A stretch of 64,000 nt of DNA, taken from Siphonodentalium dalli. Lineage: Eukaryota > Mollusca > Scaphopoda > Gadilida > Siphonodentaliidae. The notes below the pieces were generated by a model. That model was given only the letters and a program-made list of their open reading frames with translations, was not told the origin of the DNA and did not search any database. The position numbers were made by a program, and so were the translations under genes. The stretch lies in NCBI GenBank assembly GCA_032622095.1, contig CP136068.1, forward strand, positions 14,181,729 to 14,245,728, read 5' to 3'. Shown piece after piece: positions 1-13,558 of this stretch (positions within the stretch are counted from its first letter, which is position 1; every line of letters starts with the position of its first letter).

Positions 1-60
1 ACCAATACGCTTCCTTATAAAACAGGCTTGGTGTATGATTTTTATAATTCAACTATCCAG
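1..60 (+). CDS. Possible M13 metalloprotease exon (3' part, cut by window edge)
   Basis: Frame 1 is open through all 20 codons and ends in CAG followed by GTACAA, a usable splice donor in phase 0. The translation ends GLVYDFYNSTIQ, which resembles the segment just before the ENIADNGG exon in neprilysin-type M13 peptidases (a V-Y-x-[YF]-x-N-x-[ST] pattern). The next recognised exon, at 32078, also begins in phase 0, so the join would be in frame. Against the call, the usually conserved Cys before the V-Y pair is Gly here, the loop is shorter than usual, and only 60 bases are visible. It could be chance, a decayed exon, or a real divergent exon. Family similarity is from memory; no alignment was run. 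Confidence 0.4.
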
Positions 61-2895
61 GTACAATCAGAAAACAAGTTCAAACTTCTATTTTACTATT
101 TAGTATATATTAGACTAGCATTTTCTGCAAAAATCCGTCACCCAAACATGAAAATGTGAACATAATGCTAGTTTTCTGTTAAGATTTTCGACGATTTTCG
201 TTCGGCGGAATGGAGATTTTTCAAGAATGCGGATGTCATCGTCCCGTCGATAAAAACACTACTTTTACCATCAGAAAACAAGTTCAAACTTCTATTTTAC
301 TATTTAGTATATATTAGACTAGCATTTTCTGCAAAAATCCGTCACCCAAACATGAAAATGTGAACATAATGCTAGTTTTTCTGTTAAGATTTTCGACGAT
401 TTTCGTTCGGCGGAATGCAGATTTTTCAAGAATGGAGGTGTCATCGTCCCGTCGATAAAAACACTACTTTTACCATCAGAAAACAAGTTCAAACTTCTAT
501 TTTACTATTTAGTATATATTAGACTAGCATTTTCTGCAAAAATCCGTCACCCAAACATGAAAATGTGAACATAATGCTAGTTTTTCTGTTAAGATTTTCG
601 AAGATTTTCGTTCGGCGGAATGCAGATATTTCAAGAATGGAGGTGTCATCGTCCCGTCGATAAACCACTACTTTTACCATCAGAAAACAAGTTCAAACTT
701 CTATTTTACTATTTAGTATATATTAGACTAGCATTTTCTGCAAAAATCCGTCACCCAAACATGAAAATGTGAACATAATGCTAGTTTTTCTGTTAAGATT
801 TTCGACGATTTTCGTTCGGCGGAATGCAGATTTTTCAAGAATGGAGGTGTCATCGTCCCGTCGATAAAAACACTACTTTTACCATCAGAAAACAAGTTCA
901 AACTTCTATTTTACTATTTAGTATATATTAGACTAGCATTTTCTGCAAAAATCCGTCACCCAAACATGAAAATGTGAACATAATGCTAGTTTTTCTGTTA
1001 AGATTTTCGACGATTTTCGTTCGGCGGAATGGAGATTTTTCAAGAATGTAGGTGTCATCGTCCCGTCGATAAAAACACTACTTTTACCATCAGAAAACAA
1101 GTTCAAACTTCTATTTTACTATTTAGTATATATTAGACTAGCATTTTCTGCAAAAATCCGTCACCCAAACATGAAAATGTGAACATAATGCTAGTTTTTC
1201 TGTTAAGATTTTCGAAGATTTTCGTTCGGCGGAATGGAGATTTTTCAAGAATGGAGGTGTCATCGTCCCGTCGATAAACCACTACTTTTACCATCAGAAA
1301 ACAAGTTCAAACTTCTATTTTACTATTTAGTATATATTAGACTAGCATTTTCTGCAAAAATCCGTCACCCAAACATGAAAATGTGAACATAATGCTAGTT
1401 TTTCTGTTAAGATTTTCGACGATTTTCGTTCGGCGGAATGGAGATTTTTCAAGAATGGAGGTGTCATCGTCCCGTCGATAAAAACACTACTTTTACCATC
1501 AGAAAACAAGTTCAAACTTCTATTTTACTATTTAGTATAAATTAGACTAGCATTTTCTGCAAAAATCCGTCACCCAAACATGAAAATGTGAACATAATGC
1601 TAGTTTTTCTGTTAAGATTTTCGACAATTTTCGTTCGGCGGAATGGAGATTTTTCAAGAATGCGGATGTCATCGTCCCGTCGATAAAAACACTACTTTTA
1701 CCATCAGAAAACAAGTTCAAACTTCTATTTTACTATTTAGTATATATTAGACTAGCATTTTCTGCAAAAATCCGTCACCCAAACATCAAAATGTGAACAT
1801 AATGCTAGTTTTTCTGTTAATATTTTCGACGATTTTCGTTCGGCGGAATGCAGATTTTTCAAGAATGCGGATGTCATCGTCCCGTCGACAAAAACACTAC
1901 TTTTATCAGCAGAAAACAAGTTCAAACTTCTATTTTACTATTTAGTATATATTAGACTAGCATTTTCTGCAAAAATCCGTCACCCAAACATGAAAATGTG
2001 AACATAATGCTAGTTTTTCTGTTAAGATTTTCGACGATTTTCGTTCGGCGGAATGCGGATTTTTCAAGAATGCGGATGTCATCGTCCCGTCGACAAAAAC
2101 ACTACTTTTACCATCAGAAAACAAGTTCAAACTTCTATTTTACTATTTAGTATATATTAGACTAGCATTTTCTGCAAAAATCCGTCACCCAAACATGAAA
2201 ATGTGAACATAATGCTAGTTTTTCTGTTAAGATATTCGACGATTTTCGTTCGGCGGAATGGAGATTTTTCAAGAATGGAGGTGTCATCGTCCCGTCGATA
2301 AAAACACTACTTTTATCAGCAGAAAACAAGTTCAAACTTCTATTTTACTATTTAGTATATATTAGACTAGCATTTTCTGCAAAAATCCGTCACCCAAACA
2401 TGAAAATGTGAACATAATGCTAGTTTTTCTGTTAAGATTTTCGACGATTTTCGTTCGGCGGAATGCAGATTTTTCAAGAATGGAGGTGTCATCGTCCCGT
2501 CGATAAAAACACTACTTTTACCATCAGAAAACAAGTTCAAACTTCTATTTTACTATTTAGTATATATTAGACTAGCATTTTCTGCAAAAATCCGTCACCC
2601 AAACATGAAAATGTGAACATAATGCTAGTTTTTCTGTTAAGATTTTCGACGATTTTCGTTCGGCGGAATGGAGATTTTTCAAGAATGGAGGTGTCATCGT
2701 CCCGTCGATAAAAACACTACTTTTACCATCAGAAAACAAGTTCAAACTTCTATTTTACTATTTAGTATATATTAGACTAGCATTTTCTGCAAAAATCCGT
2801 CACCCAAACATGAAAATGTGAACATAATGCTAGTTTTTCTGTTAAGATTTTCGACGATTTTCGTTCGGCGAATGCAGATTTTTCAAGAATGGAGG

Positions 2896-3787
2896 GGTCC
2901 GTGACTACCCGCCCCCGAGACAACCCGCCCCCTTTCACTCCGAGACAACCCGCGCCGGGACAACCCGCCCCCTAAAATTAATTAGCGGTAATTAGTGGCT
3001 AATTAGGAGGTATGAGGGGATTATGAGCTGTTTGTTTAACGAAACTGGGTTGTTCTTTATAGAGTTTTATTTTATGTAACAATAAATACACATGTAATAT
3101 AATATAACTTATGAACACAAAAATGTATCAACGATAATATGTTTATTCAAGTTTAATGAACGAAATTTAAAAACGGAATGAACGGAATGAAGTATATGCC
3201 TATATAGGCTAATATTAATAAGAACTTAATGAAATTAAGGTCGATGGTCCCTCGTTTGGCATGCAGGCCACACACATCACAATCAACGGCATGTTGCTTT
3301 GGTCGCACCTCCAAATCGCAGTGAATGCATGAAAACATGCTTGCAGAATGAAGATAACCCACACTCAAGAGTTAATATAGCCAGTTCCGTCGGCATCGTT
3401 CAAAGGCTGTTTGTATACTCACCTCGAGCTCGATCCAGTGAGATGAATCCCGATCACTAAGTGTTGTGATAACACACTGTGAAAATGAACCATTTGCATC
3501 AAATGTTTGTTTTGAAAGCACCCCTTTTAATTAGTCTTCACTTACATTAAGTGCCGTTCAGTTGTCAAAAAATCGTGTCATTCTTTACTCCAGTCCACGC
3601 ATTGACATAATTAATGAATAAACACATGTTTTGTTGGTCAAAATATTTAATATTATATTATCAAAGAACATAAAAGAACATAATCACTATTAACAATTTC
3701 TGGACAATCCGCCCTTATTTATTGGGACAACCCGCCCCGAAAACAGCAGAGGGGCGGGTTGTCTCGGGGGCGGGTAGTCCCGTTCCC
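2896..3787. mobile_element. 892-bp Mutator-like TIR element, copy 1
   Basis: The satellite word GAATGGAGG is present on both sides (2887-2895 and 3788-3796), a 9-bp target-site duplication. The ends carry a perfect inverted repeat starting GACTACCCGCCCCCGAGACA and continuing with CCCGCCCC. Outside it is a weaker GGG...CCGT stretch. Subterminal copies of GACAACCCGCCCC lie at both ends: three at the left, plus GACAACCCGCCCCGAAAAC and a degenerate one at the right. A 9-bp TSD with G-rich TIRs fits Mutator-like elements. The interior is AT-rich and keeps one 71-codon minus-strand reading frame (3153-3368) resembling the start of a MULE-associated protein. No transposase core is present, so it is non-autonomous. 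Confidence 0.85.
3153..3368 (-). pseudogene. 71-codon remnant with CxxC...CxxC finger, inside MULE-like copy 1
   Basis: The frame begins MSVGYLHSASMFSCIHC and has two Cys pairs, C-I-H-C and C-D-V-C, separated by LEVRPKQHAVD, with a His shortly after. From memory, this resembles the first half of a PHD/zinc-finger segment (C-x2-C, RPRQ-x, CDGC, then W-x-H) found at the N-terminus of mollusc proteins with MULE transposase domains. After about residue 40 it turns into hydrophobic residues (FIKFLLILAYIGIYFIPFIPFL), which look like translated intron or junk. I infer the 5' end of a transposase gene left after internal deletion. It could be a chance ORF preserved only by copy amplification. Confidence 0.45.
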
Positions 3788-6700
3788 GAATGGAGGTGTC
3801 ATCGTCCCGTCGATAAAAACACTACTTTTACCATCAGAAAACAAGTTCAAACTTCTATTTTACTATTTAGTATATATTAGACTAGCATTTTCTGCAAAAA
3901 TCCGTCACCCAAACATGAAAATGTGAACATAATGCTAGTTTTTCTGTTAAGATTTTCGACGATTTTCGTTCGGCGGAATGCAGATTTTTCAAGAATGGAG
4001 GTGTCATCGTCCCGTCGATAAAAACACTACTTTTACCATCAGAAAACAAGTTCAAACTTCTATTTTACTATTTAGTATATATTAGACTAGCATTTTCTGC
4101 AAAAATCCGTCACCCAAACATGAAAATGTGAACATAATGCTAGTTTTTCTGTTAAGATTTTCGACGATTTTCGTTCGGCGGAATGCAGATTTTTCAAGAA
4201 TGGAGGTGTCATCGTCCCGTCGATAAAAACACTACTTTTACCATCAGAAAACAAGTTCAAACTTCTATTTTACTATTTAGTATATATTAGACTAGCATTT
4301 TCTGCAAAAATCCGTCACCCAAACATGAAAATGTGAACATAATGCTAGTTTTTCTGTTAAGATTTTCGACGATTTTCGTTCGGCGGAATGGAGATTTTTC
4401 AAGAATGCGGATGTCATCGTCCCGTCGATAAAAACACTACTTTTACCATCAGAAAACAAGTTCAAACTTCTATTTTACTATTTAGTATATATTAGACTAG
4501 CATTTTCTGCAAAAATCCGCACCCAAACATGAAAATGTGAACATATAATGCTAGTTTTTCTGTTAAGATTTTCGACGATTTTCGTTCGGCGGAATGCAGA
4601 TTTTTCAAGAATGCGGATGTCATCGTCCCGTCGATAAAAACACTACTTTTATCAGCAGAAAACAAGTTCAAACTTCTATTTTACTATTTAGTATATATTA
4701 GACTAGCATTTTCTGCAAAAATCCGTCACCCAAACATGATAATGAGAACATAATGCTAGTTTTTCTGTTAAGATTTTCGAAGATTTTCGTTCGGCGGAAT
4801 GGAGATTTTTCAAGAATGGAGGTGTCAACGTCCCGTCGACAAAAACACTACTTTTACCATCAGAAAACAAGTTCAAACTTCTATTTTACTATTTAGTATA
4901 TATTAGACTAGCATTTTCTGCAAAAATCCGTCACCCAAACATGAAAATGTGAACATAATGCTAGTTTTTCTGTTAAGATTTTCGACGATTTTCGTTCGGC
5001 GGAATGCGGATTTTTCAAGAATGGAGGTGTCATCGTCCCGTCGATAAAAACACTACTTTTACCATCAGAAAACAAGTTCAAACTTCTATTTTACTATTTA
5101 GTTTTTCTGTTAAGATTTTCGACGATTTTCGTTCGGCGGAATGCAGATTTTTCAAGAATGGAGGTGTCATCGTCCCGTCGATAAAAACACTACTTTTACC
5201 ATCAGAAAACAAGTTCAAACTTCTAGTTTACTATTTAGTATATATTAGACTAGCATTTTTTGCAAAAATCCGTCACCCAAACATGAAAATGTGAACATAA
5301 TGCTAGTTTTTCTGTTAAGATTTTCGACGATTTTCGTTTGGCGGAATGCAGATTTTTCAAGAATGGAGGTGTCATCGTCCCGTCGATAAAAACACTACTT
5401 TTACCATCAGAAAACAAGTTCAAACTTCTATTTTACTATTTAGTATATATTAGACTAGCATTTTCTGCAAAAATCCGTCACCCAAACATGAAAATGTGAA
5501 CATAATGCTAGTTTTTCTGTTAATATTTTCGACGATTTTCGTTCGGCGGAATGCAGATTTTTCAAGAATGGAGGTGTCATCGTCCCGTCGATAAAAACAC
5601 TACTTTTACCATCAGAAAACAAGTTCAAACTTCTATTTTACTATTTAGTATATATTAGACTAGCATTTTCTGCAAAAATCCGTCACCCAAACATGAAAAT
5701 GTGAACATAATGCTAGTTTTTCTGTTAAGATTTTCGAAGATTTTCGTTCGGCGGAATGCAGATATTTCAAGAATGGAGGTGTCATCGTCCCGTCGATAAA
5801 CCACTACTTTTACCATCAGAAAACAAGTTCAAACTTCTATTTTACTATTTAGTATATATTAGACTAGCATTTTCTGCAAAAATCCGTCACCCAAACATGA
5901 AAATGTGAACATAATGCTAGTTTTTCTGTTAAGATTTTCGACGATTTTCGTTCGGCGGAATGCAGATTTTTCAAGAATGGAGGTGTCATCGTCCCGTCGA
6001 TAAAAACACTACTTTTACCATCAGAAAACAAGTTCAAACTTCTATTTTACTATTTAGTATATATTAGACTAGCATTTTCTGCAAAAATCCGTCACCCAAA
6101 CATGAAAATGTGAACATAATGCTAGTTTTTCTGTTAAGATTTTCGACGATTTTCGTTCGGCGGAATGGAGATTTTTCAAGAATGTAGGTGTCATCGTCCC
6201 GTCGATAAAAACACTACTTTTACCATCAGAAAACAAGTTCAAACTTCTATTTTACTATTTAGTATATATTAGACTAGCATTTTCTGCAAAAATCCGTCAC
6301 CCAAACATGAAAATGTGAACATAATGCTAGTTTTTCTGTTAAGATTTTCGACGATTTTCGTTCGGCGGAATGGAGATTTTTCAAGAATGGAGGTGTCATC
6401 GTCCCGTCGATAAAAACACTACTTTTACCATCAGAAAACAAGTTCAAACTTCTATTTTACTATTTAGTATAAATTAGACTAGCATTTTCTGCAAAAATCC
6501 GTCACCCAAACATGAAAATGTGAACATAATGCTAGTTTTTCTGTTAAGATTTTCGACAATTTTCGTTCGGCGGAATGGAGATTTTTCAAGAATGCGGATG
6601 TCATCGTCCCGTCGATAAAAACACTACTTTTACCATCAGAAAACAAGTTCAAACTTCTATTTTACTATTTAGTATATATTAGACTAGCATTTTCTGCAAA

Positions 6701-7623
6701 AATCCGTCACCCAAACATCAAAATGTGAACATAATGCTAGTTTTTCTGTTAATATTTTCGACGATTTTCGTTCGGCGGAATGCAGATTTTTCAAGAATGC
6801 GGATGTCATCGTCCCGTCGACAAAAACACTACTTTTATCAGCAGAAAACAAGTTCAAACTTCTATTTTACTATTTAGTATATATTAGACTAGCATTTTCT
6901 GCAAAAATCCGTCACCCAAACATGAAAATGTGAACATAATGCTAGTTTTTCTGTTAAGATTTTCGACGATTTTCGTTCGGCGGAATGCGGATTTTTCAAG
7001 AATGCGGATGTCATCGTCCCGTCGACAAAAACACTACTTTTACCATCAGAAAACAAGTTCAAACTTCTATTTTACTATTTAGTATATATTAGACTAGCAT
7101 TTTCTGCAAAAATCCGTCACCCAAACATGAAAATGTGAACATAATGCTAGTTTTTCTGTTAAGATATTCGACGATTTTCGTTCGGCGGAATGGAGATTTT
7201 TCAAGAATGGAGGTGTCATCGTCCCGTCGATAAAAACACTACTTTTATCAGCAGAAAACAAGTTCAAACTTCTATTTTACTATTTAGTATATATTAGACT
7301 AGCATTTTCTGCAAAAATCCGTCACCCAAACATGAAAATGTGAACATAATGCTAGTTTTTCTGTTAAGATTTTCGACGATTTTCGTTCGGCGGAATGGAG
7401 ATTTTTCAAGAATGGAGGTGTCATCGTCCCGTCGATAAAAACACTACTTTTACCATCAGAAAACAAGTTCAAACTTCTATTTTACTATTTAGTATATATT
7501 AGAGTAGCATTTTCTGCAAAAATCCGTCACCCAAACATGAAAATGTGAACATAATGCTAGTTTTTCTGTTAAGATTTTCGAAGATTTTCGTTCGGCGGAA
7601 TGCAGATTTTTCAAGAATGGAGG

Positions 7624-8514
7624 GTTCCGTGACTACCCGCCCCCGAGACAACCCGCCCCTTTCACTCCGAGACAACCCGCGCCGGGACAACCCGCCCCCT
7701 AAAATTAATTAGCGGTAATTAGTGGCTAATTAGGAGGTATGAGGGGATTATGAGCTGTTTGTTTAACGAAACTGGGTTGTTCTTTATAGAGTTTTATTTT
7801 ATGTAACAATAAATACACATGTAATATAATATAACTTATGAACACAAAAATGTATCAACGATAATATGTTTATTCAAGTTTAATGAACGAAATTTAAAAA
7901 CGGAATGAACGGAATGAAGTATATGCCTATATAGGCTAATATTAATAAGAACTTAATGAAATTAAGGTCGATGGTCCCTCGTTTGGCATGCAGGCCACAC
8001 ACATCACAATCAACGGCATGTTGCTTTGGTCGCACCTCCAAATCGCAGTGAATGCATGAAAACATGCTTGCAGAATGAAGATAACCCACACTCAAGAGTT
8101 AATATAGCCAGTTCCGTCGGCATCGTTCAAAGGCTGTTTGTATACTCACCTCGAGCTCGATCCAGTGAGATGAATCCCGATCACTAAGTGTTGTGATAAC
8201 ACACTGTGAAAATGAACCATTTGCATCAAATGTTTGTTTTGAAAGCACCCCTTTTAATTAGTCTTCACTTACATTAAGTGCCGTTCAGTTGTCAAAAAAT
8301 CGTGTCATTCTTTACTCCAGTCCACGCATTGACATAATTAATGAATAAACACATGTTTTGTTGGTCAAAATATTTAATATTATATTATCAAAGAACATAA
8401 AAGAACATAATCACTATTAACAATTTCTGGACAATCCGCCCTTATTTATTGGGACAACCCGCCCCGAAAACAGCAGAGGGGCGGGTTGTCTCGGGGGCGG
8501 GTAGTCCCGTTCCC
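7624..8514. mobile_element. Mutator-like TIR element, copy 2
   Basis: Nearly identical to the copy at 2896, with the same 9-bp duplication (7615-7623 and 8515-8523). The left end reads GGGTTCCGTGAC instead of GGTCCGTGAC, and one C is missing from the first CCCGCCCC run, so this copy is 891 bp. The GGGTTCC form makes the outer end a better match to the right end (GGGAACGG as reverse complement). Confidence 0.85.
7880..8095 (-). pseudogene. Same 71-codon finger remnant, MULE-like copy 2
   Basis: The translation is identical to the frame at 3153-3368. Identity here reflects recent co-amplification of the whole block, so it is not evidence of selection on the protein. Confidence 0.4.
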
Positions 8515-11500
8515 GAATGGAGGTGTCATCGTCCCGTCGATAAAAACACTACTTTTACCATCAGAAAACAAGTTCAAACTTCTATTTTACTATTTAGTAT
8601 ATATTAGACTAGCATTTTCTGCAAAAATCCGTCACCCAAACATGAAAATGTGAACATAATGCTAGTTTTTCTGTTAAGATTTTCGACGATTTTCGTTCGG
8701 CGGAATGCAGATTTTTCAAGAATGGAGGTGTCATCGTCCCGTCGATAAAAACACTACTTTTACCATCAGAAAACAAGTTCAAACTTCTATTTTACTATTT
8801 AGTATATATTAGACTAGCATTTTCTGCAAAAATCCGTCACCCAAACATGAAAATGTGAACATAATGCTAGTTTTTCTGTTAAGATTTTCGACGATTTTCG
8901 TTCGGCGGAATGCAGATTTTTCAAGAATGGAGGTGTCATCGTCCCGTCGATAAAAACACTACTTTTACCATCAGAAAACAAGTTCAAACTTCTATTTTAC
9001 TATTTAGTATATATTAGACTAGCATTTTCTGCAAAAATCCGTCACCCAAACATGAAAATGTGAACATAATGCTAGTTTTTCTGTTAAGATTTTCGACGAT
9101 TTTCGTTCGGCGGAATGGAGATTTTTCAAGAATGCGGATGTCATCGTCCCGTCGATAAAAACACTACTTTTACCATCAGAAAACAAGTTCAAACTTCTAT
9201 TTTACTATTTAGTATATATTAGACTAGCATTTTCTGCAAAAATCCGCACCCAAACATGAAAATGTGAACATATAATGCTAGTTTTTCTGTTAAGATTTTC
9301 GACGATTTTCGTTCGGCGGAATGCAGATTTTTCAAGAATGCGGATGTCATCGTCCCGTCGATAAAAACACTACTTTTATCAGCAGAAAACAAGTTCAAAC
9401 TTCTATTTTACTATTTAGTATATATTAGACTAGCATTTTCTGCAAAAATCCGTCACCCAAACATGATAATGAGAACATAATGCTAGTTTTTCTGTTAAGA
9501 TTTTCGAAGATTTTCGTTCGGCGGAATGGAGATTTTTCAAGAATGGAGGTGTCAACGTCCCGTCGACAAAAACACTACTTTTACCATCAGAAAACAAGTT
9601 CAAACTTCTATTTTACTATTTAGTATATATTAGACTAGCATTTTCTGCAAAAATCCGTCACCCAAACATGAAAATGTGAACATAATGCTAGTTTTTCTGT
9701 TAAGATTTTCGACGATTTTCGTTCGGCGGAATGCGGATTTTTCAAGAATGGAGGTGTCATCGTCCCGTCGATAAAAACACTACTTTTACCATCAGAAAAC
9801 AAGTTCAAACTTCTATTTTACTATTTAGTTTTTCTGTTAAGATTTTCGACGATTTTCGTTCGGCGGAATGCAGATTTTTCAAGAATGGAGGTGTCATCGT
9901 CCCGTCGATAAAAACACTACTTTTACCATCAGAAAACAAGTTCAAACTTCTAGTTTACTATTTAGTATATATTAGACTAGCATTTTTTGCAAAAATCCGT
10001 CACCCAAACATGAAAATGTGAACATAATGCTAGTTTTTCTGTTAAGATTTTCGACGATTTTCGTTTGGCGGAATGCAGATTTTTCAAGAATGGAGGTGTC
10101 ATCGTCCCGTCGATAAAAACACTACTTTTACCATCAGAAAACAAGTTCAAACTTCTATTTTACTATTTAGTATATATTAGACTAGCATTTTCTGCAAAAA
10201 TCCGTCACCCAAACATGAAAATGTGAACATAATGCTAGTTTTTCTGTTAATATTTTCGACGATTTTCGTTCGGCGGAATGCAGATTTTTCAAGAATGGAG
10301 GTGTCATCGTCCCGTCGATAAAAACACTACTTTTACCATCAGAAAACAAGTTCAAACTTCTATTTTACTATTTAGTATATATTAGACTAGCATTTTCTGC
10401 AAAAATCCGTCACCCAAACATGAAAATGTGAACATAATGCTAGTTTTTCTGTTAAGATTTTCGTTCGGCGGAATGCAGATATTTCAAGAATGGAGGTGTC
10501 ATCGTCCCGTCGATAAACCACTACTTTTACCATCAGAAAACAAGTTCAAACTTCTATTTTACTATTTAGTATATATTAGACTAGCATTTTCTGCAAAAAT
10601 CCGTCACCCAAACATGAAAATGTGAACATAATGCTAGTTTTTCTGTTAAGATTTTCGACGATTTTCGTTCGGCGGAATGCAGATTTTTCAAGAATGGAGG
10701 TGTCATCGTCCCGTCGATAAAAACACTACTTTTACCATCAGAAAACAAGTTCAAACTTCTAGTTTACTATTTAGTATATATTAGACTAGCATTTTTTGCA
10801 AAAATCCGTCACCCAAACATGAAAATGTGAACATAATGCTAGTTTTTCTGTTAAGATTTTCGACGATTTTCGTTTGGCGGAATGCAGATTTTTCAAGAAT
10901 GGAGGTGTCATCGTCCCGTCGATAAAAACACTACTTTTACCATCAGAAAACAAGTTCAAACTTCTATTTTACTATTTAGTATATATTAGACTAGCATTTT
11001 CTGCAAAAATCCGTCACCCAAACATGAAAATGTGAACATAATGCTAGTTTTTCTGTTAATATTTTCGACGATTTTCGTTCGGCGGAATGCAGATTTTTCA
11101 AGAATGGAGGTGTCATCGTCCCGTCGATAAAAACACTACTTTTACCATCAGAAAACAAGTTCAAACTTCTATTTTACTATTTAGTATATATTAGACTAGC
11201 ATTTTCTGCAAAAATCCGTCACCCAAACATGAAAATGTGAACATAATGCTAGTTTTTCTGTTAAGATTTTCGTTCGGCGGAATGCAGATATTTCAAGAAT
11301 GGAGGTGTCATCGTCCCGTCGATAAACCACTACTTTTACCATCAGAAAACAAGTTCAAACTTCTATTTTACTATTTAGTATATATTAGACTAGCATTTTC
11401 TGCAAAAATCCGTCACCCAAACATGAAAATGTGAACATAATGCTAGTTTTTCTGTTAAGATTTTCGACGATTTTCGTTCGGCGGAATGCAGATTTTTCAA

Positions 11501-13558
11501 GAATGGAGGTGTCATCGTCCCGTCGATAAAAACACTACTTTTACCATCAGAAAACAAGTTCAAACTTCTATTTTACTATTTAGTATATATTAGACTAGCA
11601 TTTTCTGCAAAAATCCGTCACCCAAACATGAAAATGTGAACATAATGCTAGTTTTTCTGTTAAGATTTTCGACGATTTTCGTTCGGCGGAATGGAGATTT
11701 TTCAAGAATGTAGGTGTCATCGTCCCGTCGATAAAAACACTACTTTTACCATCAGAAAACAAGTTCAAACTTCTATTTTACTATTTAGTATATATTAGAC
11801 TAGCATTTTCTGCAAAAATCCGTCACCCAAACATGAAAATGTGAACATAATGCTAGTTTTTCTGTTAAGATTTTCGAAGATTTTCGTTCGGCGGAATGGA
11901 GATTTTTCAAGAATGGAGGTGTCATCGTCCCGTCGATAAACCACTACTTTTACCATCAGAAAACAAGTTCAAACTTCTATTTTACTATTTAGTATATATT
12001 AGACTAGCATTTTCTGCAAAAATCCGTCACCCAAACATGAAAATGTGAACATAATGCTAGTTTTTCTGTTAAGATTTTCGACGATTTTCGTTCGGCGGAA
12101 TGGAGATTTTTCAAGAATGGAGGTGTCATCGTCCCGTCGATAAAAACACTACTTTTACCATCAGAAAACAAGTTCAAACTTCTATTTTACTATTTAGTAT
12201 AAATTAGACTAGCATTTTCTGCAAAAATCCGTCACCCAAACATGAAAATGTGAACATAATGCTAGTTTTTCTGTTAAGATTTTCGACAATTTTCGTTCGG
12301 CGGAATGGAGATTTTTCAAGAATGCGGATGTCATCGTCCCGTCGATAAAAACACTACTTTTACCATCAGAAAACAAGTTCAAACTTCTATTTTACTATTT
12401 AGTATATATTAGACTAGCATTTTCTGCAAAAATCCGTCACCCAAACATCAAAATGTGAACATAATGCTAGTTTTTCTGTTAATATTTTCGACGATTTTCG
12501 TTCGGCGGAATGCAGATTTTTCAAGAATGCGGATGTCATCGTCCCGTCGACAAAAACACTACTTTTATCAGCAGAAAACAAGTTCAAACTTCTATTTTAC
12601 TATTTAGTATATATTAGACTAGCATTTTCTGCAAAAATCCGTCACCCAAACATGAAAATGTGAACATAATGCTAGTTTTTCTGTTAAGATTTTCGACGAT
12701 TTTCGTTCGGCGGAATGCGGATTTTTCAAGAATGCGGATGTCATCGTCCCGTCGACAAAAACACTACTTTTACCATCAGAAAACAAGTTCAAACTTCTAT
12801 TTTACTATTTAGTATATATTAGACTAGCATTTTCTGCAAAAATCCGTCACCCAAACATGAAAATGTGAACATAATGCTAGTTTTTCTGTTAAGATATTCG
12901 ACGATTTTCGTTCGGCGGAATGGAGATTTTTCAAGAATGGAGGTGTCATCGTCCCGTCGATAAAAACACTACTTTTATCAGCAGAAAACAAGTTCAAACT
13001 TCTATTTTACTATTTAGTATATATTAGACTAGCATTTTCTGCAAAAATCCGTCACCCAAACATGAAAATGTGAACATAATGCTAGTTTTTCTGTTAAGAT
13101 TTTCGACGATTTTCGTTCGGCGGAATGCAGATTTTTCAAGAATGGAGGTGTCATCGTCCCGTCGATAAAAACACTACTTTTACCATCAGAAAACAAGTTC
13201 AAACTTCTATTTTACTATTTAGTATATATTAGACTAGCATTTTCTGCAAAAATCCGTCACCCAAACATGAAAATGTGAACATAATGCTAGTTTTTCTGTT
13301 AAGATTTTCGACGATTTTCGTTCGGCGGAATGGAGATTTTTCAAGAATGGAGGTGTCATCGTCCCGTCGATAAAAACACTACTTTTACCATCAGAAAACA
13401 AGTTCAAACTTCTATTTTACTATTTAGTATATATTAGACTAGCATTTTCTGCAAAAATCCGTCACCCAAACATGAAAATGTGAACATAATGCTAGTTTTT
13501 CTGTTAAGATTTTCGAAGATTTTCGTTCGGCGGAATGCAGATTTTTCAAGAATGGAGG

